A stretch of DNA of 64,000 bases from Umbilicaria muhlenbergii (taxonomy: Eukaryota; Ascomycota; Lecanoromycetes; Umbilicariales; Umbilicariaceae), in contig KK106986.1 in assembly GCA_000611775.1 (NCBI GenBank), positions 2,169,362-2,233,361 on the forward strand. The letters are read 5' to 3'. Of this stretch, positions 55,745-64,000 are shown piece after piece; position 1 is the stretch's first letter; each line of letters opens with the position of its first letter. Position numbers and translations under genes: made by a program. The notes beneath the pieces were generated by a model. That model was not told the DNA's origin and ran no database searches. It worked only from the letters and a program-made list of their open reading frames with translations.

Positions 55745-58700
55745 GTGAATGATGAACAACTCACTTTGAATGAAAACCTGACTGATCAGATCCTGACAGC
55801 CTCAACTGCAGAGACTCTGATTGATCTCTTACAGGAACATCTCTTCAAAATAATGATTACTTTTCAACAACTGATCACTGATCATGAGCAGTCCCTGAAT
55901 GAAATTGACATCATTATAAAGGCTCATGAAGAAATACAAGTGAACTATGAATGAATGAAGGATAAGAACAAGAAACTGAAGAAGAAAGTTATTAAATAAG
56001 CTGATGTGATCACATACCTTGAATAAAAAATCACAATCACAAACACCTCCTGACCTGATTTCCCTTGACTCACAGTTGAAAGATCATTCAGCTTCAGATT
56101 ATTAAAACTCTCTGATTCACTGATGTTCTTCAGTGATCATTCAAAGTATGATGAATAAGTAGTGAAGATCAGAAATTACTTATTAGCAATGAATGAATGA
56201 TACCTCACTGAACAGATGAAAATAACATATGTGAAAACAAGAGTTGAGGGTGATCCTGTTAAACACATAAGGCCTCAAATGAATCTGACATCTTGAACAG
56301 TTTATTTAAATGTTACTGAACTGCTAGAACATTTGACCTGAATCTATGAAGACTCAGATTGAAAATGTATCATCACTGATGAATTCTGCAAGCTTTATTA
56401 AGAATTTAAAGACTTCTCATCCTTCTGAGCTGATTTTCAATGATATGTTACTGAACTGAATGAGTTCCTTGATTTATACTGAATAGGAGAACTTCTGAAC
56501 AAGGTGAACAGCATCATTCAATGATAATTAAACACTGATGACAACAGACCTGAAGACCTTTATGAACTCATTAAACACTGTTAGTGAATCAATCAGACTT
56601 TAAGACTGCTTGACATAAAGAAGATCATTAAACTGAATCAGACACCCCCCTTCACAAGTTAAACTCATATGAGGACTGAACATTTCATTAAGACCTCAAA
56701 ATCAACTACTTGAATGATCACTGAGTCAGTTCCCTGAACACTGAATGAATGAATGAACTGAACACCACACTCAGACGCCATCAAAGAACAACAGATGAAA
56801 AAAGAATGATGTTTTAAATACAATGAACAGAGACACCTTGCCTTAAACTGTTCAAAGAAGAAAGAGACTTCAGCATCAAGACATGTACAATGAACTGATT
56901 CTGATTCTGATTCTGATTCAGATTCAGGAAAAGGCGTTCCTCTATTAAAGTCATGATAAGAATTGATGATAATCCCCTTGTGATATCAGCATTAATGATT
57001 AATGAAGACATGCTGTTCACCTGAACATCATTCAAAGTGGATTGCAAGCTCACTCTGAATGAGGTCAAGCTATGAGCCAAAGCTCTACTTAATACTGAGT
57101 CAATCAGATATGCATTCATTAATGTTAATCTGACAAAAACTCTGATTGAATGATCTGAAATTAAGGCAGTGTCATTGTCAAAGCCCTGAACCCTACATGA
57201 TTTTCAAAAGAAGACAGTGAGATGAGTTACACATGTAATTTATTTAATCATGAAGGTCTGCAGTCATTCTCAGTGACTTACCCTCATGATGATTGTAGAC
57301 ATGAAAGATCTCAGCATTATACTGAGACTCTCATGAATGAATCACACCCGGATTTTAATCAACTCTGCAAACCAGGTAGTGGTTTTCTCACTGAATGAAA
57401 TGACACTGAAAATCTGAATGAAACTGAATGAAGAACTGAACAACTGAAAACTGAAAAACTGAATGAAACTGAATGAAGAACTGAACAACTGAAAACTGAA
57501 CAAATGAATGAAACTGAATGAACAAATGATTGAACCTGAACCAGCAATCAATATCAAGATGATCAGTGCAGCATCATTCACATTGAATATGAAGAAAGAT
57601 AATGAAATCTTTGTTATCTTTATCTGATAGATTGAGGAAGCATTGAACTCTGAATCAAAGTCAAGTGAATTAAATATCAAGGTGATTCTTCCTTCTGAAT
57701 ATCATGATTTGATTGATGTCTTCTCTAAAAAGATTGTGAATAAACTCCCTCTGCATTGACCTTATGATTACAAGATCATCTTAAAAGATGAGCAAAAGCT
57801 CAGATACACACCTCTTTATAATATGTCACATGAGGAACTGATAACAGTGAAGAACTACATAAAAGACAACTTGCAAAAAAGTTTCATTGAAGTCAGTCAG
57901 TCATCAGTAGCCTCATCAATTCTGTTTATACAAAAGAAAGACGGGTCTTTATGACTGTGTGTCAACTACTAAAAGCTGAATTCAATTATGAAGAAAGACT
58001 GATACTCATTACCTTTGATTAAGAAAACCCTGACTCAGATTTCAAAGACAAAATACTTCATCAAGATTGATATACAACAGGCATTTCACTGCATATAAAT
58101 GAATCTTGAATCTGAAGACCTGATCATCTTTCAAACAAGGCATGACTTCTACAAATATAAGGTCTTGCCTTTCAGACTCACTAATGAACCAGTCATGTTT
58201 CAGCACTTTATTAATGATGTATTATTCAATCTACTGAACACATGCTGCACAGCATATTTGAATGACATCTTGATCTATTCAGAATTCTTGTCTGAATACT
58301 GAACTCATGTTTAAACTGTTCTTGAACGGCTGAGAAAGGCAAATTTACAGGCTGAAATCAAGAAGTGTGAATTTCACAAGATTGAAACTTAATACTTAAA
58401 ACTGATCATAAGACGTCATGATATCTGAGTAAACTCTGAAAAGATCACAATTATAAAGACTTAAGAAGTGCTCATTAATTTAAAACAGCTGCAGGCATTC
58501 TTAAGGTTTTGTAACTTTTATTAACAATTCATAGAGAAATATTTCAAAATCACAAAGCCTTTAATCAGACTGACAGGCAAGAACATACTCTTTAAAATGT
58601 AAACTGAACAGTGTCTTCAGGCATTTAGTGAACTAAAGAACTGACTGATTAACTGTGAGCATTCAGTGTACAGAACTCATCAGGTGCTAGTTCAGAATAA
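55745..58700 (+). mobile_element. Ty3/gypsy retroelement remnant: gag, zinc knuckle, reverse transcriptase
   Basis: A degenerate gag-like region (55745 to about 56760) is followed by a zinc-knuckle trace at about 56811-56855, where the second Cys of the CX2CX4HX4C pattern reads Tyr (CFKYNEQRHLALNC). A reverse transcriptase stretch (about 57690-58650) includes LPLH, FIKIDIQQAFHCI, KYKVLPFRLTNEPVMFQHFI and AYLNDILIYS, the last being the YLDD box with its first Asp changed to Asn. It then enters the connection/RNase H start and stops near 58.7 kb. Many in-frame TGA and TAA codons and at least one frame change are present. Integrase and LTRs were not found, so it is a truncated, dead copy. Confidence 0.8.
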
Positions 58701-59302
58701 GAAAGATTATGCTTAACAACAGCATGACCTTGTAAAGATAACTTTCACTAATGAATCAACCTCATGAGGAAGCTCAGCTAATAAACATCACTCCTGGCAC
58801 TTCATGAAAGTGGTTAAAGAAGTTAACATCATTGATGACACCTCATGAAGATGTGATTCAGTAATGAACACCTCATGAAGGCAGCTTCATTGAGATGACT
58901 GCTTCATGAGACCTTCCTCAGGCAGGCTAACTTCAGAAGAGATATATTATGAGGTTAAAGCATGTCTCACTTTCTTTCTTAACAATAATTCTCTACCTAC
59001 TAGCAATATCATACTATTGTGAACCATCAACTATAAGCTTAAGTCATTATTGTCACATAGCTTCATAATTCCTTAGTTAAGATATTACCTCATGATAGTA
59101 CACTTACAGTTTTATTGCTTCAATTCATTGTAAGGACGCTGTTCAGCAAGAATGACTGAAAACTCATAAACTCCTCAATCAGCCTTCACAACAGTTTCAC
59201 AAATCACTTCAGAAACTTCACAAGCAACAGTTAATGATGATTTTATCATCTTTAACTCTCAGTCATGACATGTCACTTCTACATTCTCTGAGGAGTTCAT
59301 CA
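58701..59302. other. Junction region, possible 5' LTR/leader of the next element
   Basis: Non-coding sequence between the RT remnant and the gag start of the next retroelement. The position suits an LTR and leader, but the right-hand LTR would lie beyond the window, so no pair can be compared. Confidence 0.35.
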
Positions 59303-62300
59303 TGATGAATATCAAAATTCAACTTGTGAAGATTCAACTCATGAGTGAGAAGGAACATACTAGGCAGGCTGAGCTTAAAGCTCACAGATGATTTACATCA
59401 AATTTATCTTCAACTCTGAAATGCGCCTGCTATGAAAAGTGAGTCAAAGATGAAGACCTCTACTGTATGAAGGACTATCCTCACTTTCAGCAGTATGTAC
59501 ATCAAATTGAGCATCTTTTCATGAAGCTCTGCCTTGAAGAGTCAGATTAATATCTGAACTACAAAATTACAAAGTGATGAGTCACACATCATAAAGAAAA
59601 GAGCTTAAAAGATACCTGAGAAAGTCAGAAGAACTTTTTAAAGTCTCTTTTAAAAAACTGTGATAACTGAGTGTATAACACATGAATGAATTGAATGAAT
59701 TATCACAAGTTAAGCAGTGAATCTGATAATGAGTATCTTCACAGGTCAGATGAACTTCTGACTTAAATAAAAAATGAAGTGAAGGATTATCATCAAATTC
59801 AGTTAATGATCTTCTTCAAGGGCCTGAATCATGTCATGAAGCAGAAGATTCATGAACACTCTGTGTTTTCAAACTCTCATGAAGATTTGATTACACTCAT
59901 GAAGAAACTTCATCTCAGCATCAGGACTGAAACTCACTCACAGGCAATAATCATGAATAATGACTTCAGCAGAAGCACTTCTGTGAACATCATGAAGTGA
60001 AAAGATCATAAACCTACAACATTCATCATCACTACACTGCACAATTCAGAACTCTCATGAGGAGTGTTCTTTAATGAAGACTGCAACTACTGTGACAAGT
60101 GCAGACATAAAGAACTGAACTGTCTTAAGAAGAAGTTAAACAACACTGTGAGCAGGACTCTGTCAATCAGTTCAGTTAATAACAGTAATCATGTCACAGC
60201 AGTCTTTAAGGCTACTGTGAAGATCACTGTGAAGTCAAGATCAGAGAAGAGTGCATCTTTTAAGATGAAGACATGATTATGACTCACAGTACATCTTGCA
60301 GAAAAATCACTTTCAACTGTTCTTAATAATGTTAATGACCTCAATCTTCTTCACAAGGATATTGCAGAGGGCTTATCTTCAGTCTTTAAGATGTTATCAC
60401 TTCATCATGCTGAAGAAGATACCTTGTGAACTTATTCTGTTTATCATGAAGTGATAAAGGTTCAGGACTCTTTTGAAGTCTGAAAATAAACTTATGAACC
60501 TTTTACCTCTGCTGACTTAAAGATGCCAGTAATCTTAAGATTATCATGATTATGATGAAATAATCTGAAGGTTGACTTCATCAATCTTATAGTACAGTGA
60601 AGGTCAGATGCAGGAAACTCTTTAACAACTTCACTGTTAAAAGAGATCATCATAAAAGGCCTCATGAGAAAACTCAGAGATCTTAAGATGAACTACATGA
60701 TGCAGAGATTGCAGGTGATAAATTTTAATGAATTAAAAAACTTTATGAACCTGATTCCTGAAGTCTATAAGAGCCTCACAGAGGTCTTTTCAGAAACTCA
60801 GGTGAAAACTCTGCCTCTTCATCATAAAGAAGATCACTCAATTAACCTGCTGAAGAGAATAACATCATCTTTTGATCTTATGTACAATCTTTTCATGAAG
60901 GAGTTGACTGTACTACAGGAGTATTTAAATATCAACCTCATGAATGAGTTTATTCAGCTGTTGTGATCTTCTGCAGAAGCATCAGTGCTCTTTGTATTTA
61001 AAAATGATGAAGGCTTGCAGCTCTGCATGAACTATCAGAGGTTAAATGTTATTACTTAAAAGAATCAGTACTCTTTATCACTGATTAATGAGATCATGAA
61101 TCATGTCTGTGACACTCAGATCTTTATGAAGATTGATGTTAAAAATGCTTATTATCACATTCACATATGTGAGGGTGATGAGTGAAAGACAGTCTTTCAT
61201 ACTAAGTACAGACTCTATGAATACTTGATTATGTCTTTTGAGCTTATCAATGCTTTCATGAGTTTTCAGTCTTATATTCATGAAGTCCTTCATGAACATT
61301 TAAACATCTTCATGATTATATTCTTGAATGATATACTGATTTACTCAATGAAAGAGAGTCAGCATGAACAGCATGTTCAGATTGTCTTGAAAGCTCTGCT
61401 CATGACAGAGTTGTTCACAAAGCTTTTTAAATATTTATTTAATGTGAAGCGTGTGCCCTTCTTGAGATACATTATCACAGATATGAGGGTTGAAATGAAG
61501 ATGAATCACATATTCATCATTATCAACTGATCAGAGTCAGAAAGTGTGCATGAAGTGTAAACATTTCTGAGCTTCATGAACTTCTATCAGAGGTTCATAC
61601 AGGGCTTCTCACATATCACTGCACCTCTCATGAAGACCACTAAGGAGTTTAATGCAAAATTAAACAAGGAGTTGATCTCATGAAGGGCAGGCTTTCTGTT
61701 TTTAAAGGCACAGACTGCCTTTAAAATTCTTGTGCAAGCTTTCACTACTGCTCTGTTCCTGCAGCATTTCAACATCACATTACTAATACAGCTTGAAATG
61801 AATGCCTCAGAGTATGTGATCTCAAGCATTCTCTCACAAAAACACTCTGATGAGTGAAGAGTTATAGCCTATTTCTCATGAAAGATGATACTCATGAAAT
61901 GAAAATATGAAACTCATGATGAAGAACTGCTCATGATAGTTGAGAGTTTTCATCATTGACAGCACTATTTAGAAGGATTCACTCATTCAGTTGAAGTGTT
62001 ATCAAATTATTCAAGCTTGTGAAGCTTTATGACTACTCATAAGCTCTCATGAAGACAGGTTTGATGAGTGTTGACTTTATCAGCCTATGATTTTGTTATC
62101 ACTTACTGAAAGGGAAATCTGAATCTTGTTGACAGCCCTTCACGGAGACCTAATTATCAACATGAAGTGAAACAAGAGAATCAGACTGAGAATGCTTTAA
62201 TGTTGCAACAAATGCTGTTCCTGACAGTAGCTCTGATTTCAGTTGAGTTTAAAGATGACTTATTAACTCAGGAGGTACATCTTCATGAGGTATTAATTGC

Positions 62301-63885
62301 AGGCACAACAAGTCTCTGACAGTGAAATCAACAGAAATGAGCCTCTGAGGCTGTTTTAAATGAAGGACCTTATGAGGAGGTTAACACTTCTCTCATTAAA
62401 ATGTTACCTGAGTTCTTGCAGATTGATCCCCTCATGAAGCATATGCTGAAACAGATCACTGCTCATGAAGTTAATTCAAGAATGTCAGGTTCTCACTCAC
62501 TTTGATCATGAAGGAATGATCTTTTATACTTTAACTCAATGCTTTATATACCTCATGCAGAGTCATTACAACTTGAGATTATTAAGAAGCATCATGATGA
62601 GTCACTTGCAGGTCACCTCATGACAGAGAAAATCTTTACTTTAATACATGCAAAGTACTACTGACTGAACATGCAGAAGCAAATTCAGGAATACTGTAAT
62701 TCTTGTCTTATCTGTCAGGAAGTCAAAGTCATTTGTGAAAGATAATCTGAATTATTACAGCTCATACTTATTCTGAAGGGACTCTGAGAGGTACTCACTT
62801 TAAACTTCATAACTGACCTTTCAGAGAGCCATGCTTATGAGGGTGTGTATGATATCATACTGATGATGATGTGTAAATTCTCAAAGATGAAACATTATAT
62901 TTCAGCCAGAAAGGACTGAACTGCTGATCAACTCATGAAGGCCTTTGTGAGAGAGATTGTTAAACTGCATGAAGTCACTCAAGCTTTAATTTCAGATCAT
63001 GAATCTGTTTTTACCTCATGACTCTGAGTCAACTTGATGTTCATGTTGAAGATTAATTGTTGATTGAGCACTGCCTTTCATCTGCAAACTGATGAGCAGA
63101 CTGAACAACAGAATAGCATGCTGAAACAGTACCTGTAAAATTATGTCAATTATCAACAGGACAATTGAGCCTCACTTTTAACATTAACTGAGTTCATGTA
63201 CAACATGAGCTTACACTCTTTTACTGAGAAGGCATCATTTGAGGTCATCTATGACTTCATATTTAAATCAGATATGCTCACTGTGAAGGAACTCATGAAG
63301 TACTCTGCAGTTAAAAGAATTATCACTGAAGCTGAGCAGCTTGTGAAGCATCTTCACAAGATTTAAATAAAAGTCTGCAAAGCTCTTGTGAAGTCTCAAG
63401 AGTATCAAGCTAAACATTACAATCAGTCTCACCTTGATGTGACTTATAAAGTCAGACAGTTAATTTGATTAAAGGTTAAAAACATAACTCTGAAGTGATC
63501 CTCATGAAAGCTGAATTGACAGTGTTATGAACCCTTTCAGATTATAAAAAAGATTGAGAATGTTGTTTATCAACTGAAACTACTGAAGGAACTTCATATT
63601 TATAATGTGTTTTATGTTAACCTGCTTCATGATCATAAACCGCGGGCAGGTGAGGATACATCAGAGTTTAAATCACTTCACCTCACAGAAGACTCAGCTG
63701 AAAGGGAGTGAGAAGTTGAGGTTATAACAGCCTCATGAATTGTGATCAGCCCTGAGGATAAACCTGTTTTATAATATCACATTGTGTGAAAGGAATCCTC
63801 AGAGATTACTTAAAAATCTGTGAATAACATCTGCAACTTCAAGAAATTGATTAAAAAGTTTCATGAGGACTTTTCTGAGACTTCA
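59303..63885 (+). mobile_element. Near full-length chromodomain-type Ty3/gypsy polyprotein, stop-riddled
   Basis: One reading frame can be followed for about 4.58 kb (roughly 1,527 codons) with no net frameshift but dozens of stops, most of them TGA. Domains in order: gag (59303-60060); zinc knuckle with exact CX2CX4HX4C spacing (CNYCDKCRHKELNC, near 60083); protease region (about 60300-60660); reverse transcriptase (FMKIDVKNAYYHIHI near 61120; YLDD box as FLNDILIYS near 61321; FYQRFIQGFSHITAPL); RNase H (QLEMNASEYVISSILSQ; YETHDEELLMIVE); integrase with zinc-binding HHDESLAGH and CNSCLIC (62590-62725) and core segments LNFITDLSES, ALISDHESVF; and a C-terminal chromodomain trace (63760-63870, LIKKFHEDFSE). 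This order makes it a chromovirus-type element. It is dead by point mutation. A right LTR would lie beyond the window. Confidence 0.88.
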
Positions 63886-64000
63886 TGAGTCATAATCAAT
63901 GTCAGTACATGTTCATGAGAGAATTAAGCAAAGAGTTAAGATTCCTTCTGCTCATCAGAGCATTAAGCTATCAGAGGACTGAAAGTGAAATCACTTCACA
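63886..64000. other. Window edge, downstream of retroelement polyprotein
   Basis: CpG-poor sequence following the chromodomain trace; possibly the end of the internal region. Cut by the window. Confidence 0.3.

Noticed and set aside
1-64000. tRNA or rRNA genes
   Set aside because: Intergenic regions were scanned by eye for box A/B-like and cloverleaf patterns and none was convincing. A covariance-model scan would be decisive and could not be run.

Overview
The window looks like nuclear DNA of a filamentous ascomycete (Pezizomycotina). The evidence is compact genes with short GT..AG introns (about 45-110 bp), a fungal gene complement (ELO-type elongase, KRE2/MNT1 mannosyltransferase, UstY/DUF3328 proteins, Kex2-type repeat precursor) and a right-hand block of mutated retroelements with almost no CpG. 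The class cannot be fixed from the sequence; Dothideomycetes is one possibility. Exon boundaries given here were read by hand from splice motifs plus preservation of family-conserved protein sequence.

Region 1 (1-31 kb) is ordinary gene-rich euchromatin. In order: a partial acidic protein (-), ELO fatty-acid elongase (-), cytochrome c oxidase subunit VI (+), GT15 mannosyltransferase (-), a Tlg1/syntaxin-6-type SNARE (+), a YjbQ-family protein (+), ADE6 phosphoribosylformylglycinamidine synthase (+), a BTB protein (-), a METTL25-like methyltransferase (-), a GCP5-like gamma-tubulin complex subunit (+), a small secreted protein interrupted by an assembly gap (-), APC8/CDC23 (-), farnesyl diphosphate synthase (+) and glycogen synthase (-). 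These are unrelated housekeeping functions, often arranged as divergent pairs. The gap at 22.66-22.91 kb is flanked by what looks like leftover transposase-adapter sequence.

Region 2 (31.5-38.5 kb) is accessory. A badly frameshifted M28 glutamate-carboxypeptidase-like pseudogene is followed by a candidate ribosomally synthesised peptide (RiPP) locus of the dikaritin/ustiloxin type. It has a UstYa-like gene (-), a 92-aa secreted precursor with three near-identical NYVHRYEND repeats and KR sites (+), and a second UstY-like gene (+). Both UstY proteins have an N-terminal membrane anchor and two HxxHC motifs. Each of the three precursor repeats is split by an intron in the same Arg codon. This locus is the most interesting item in the window.

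Region 3 (39-64 kb) is a repeat desert with no intact gene. It contains two diverged copies of an unidentified element, a TA-flanked inverted-repeat element of about 0.9 kb filled with a 13-bp minisatellite, a 5.5-kb LTR retrotransposon with matched LTRs and an imperfect target duplication, a Ty3/gypsy gag-RT remnant, and a nearly full-length chromodomain-bearing Ty3/gypsy polyprotein riddled with stops but without net frameshifts. Mutation here is RIP-like (transition-only, CpG nearly gone), but CpA is retained and CCA has become TCA, so tryptophan codons became TGA. That is not the canonical CpA-to-TpA pattern. The RiPP locus lies directly against this desert, which may limit or silence the cluster on its right side.
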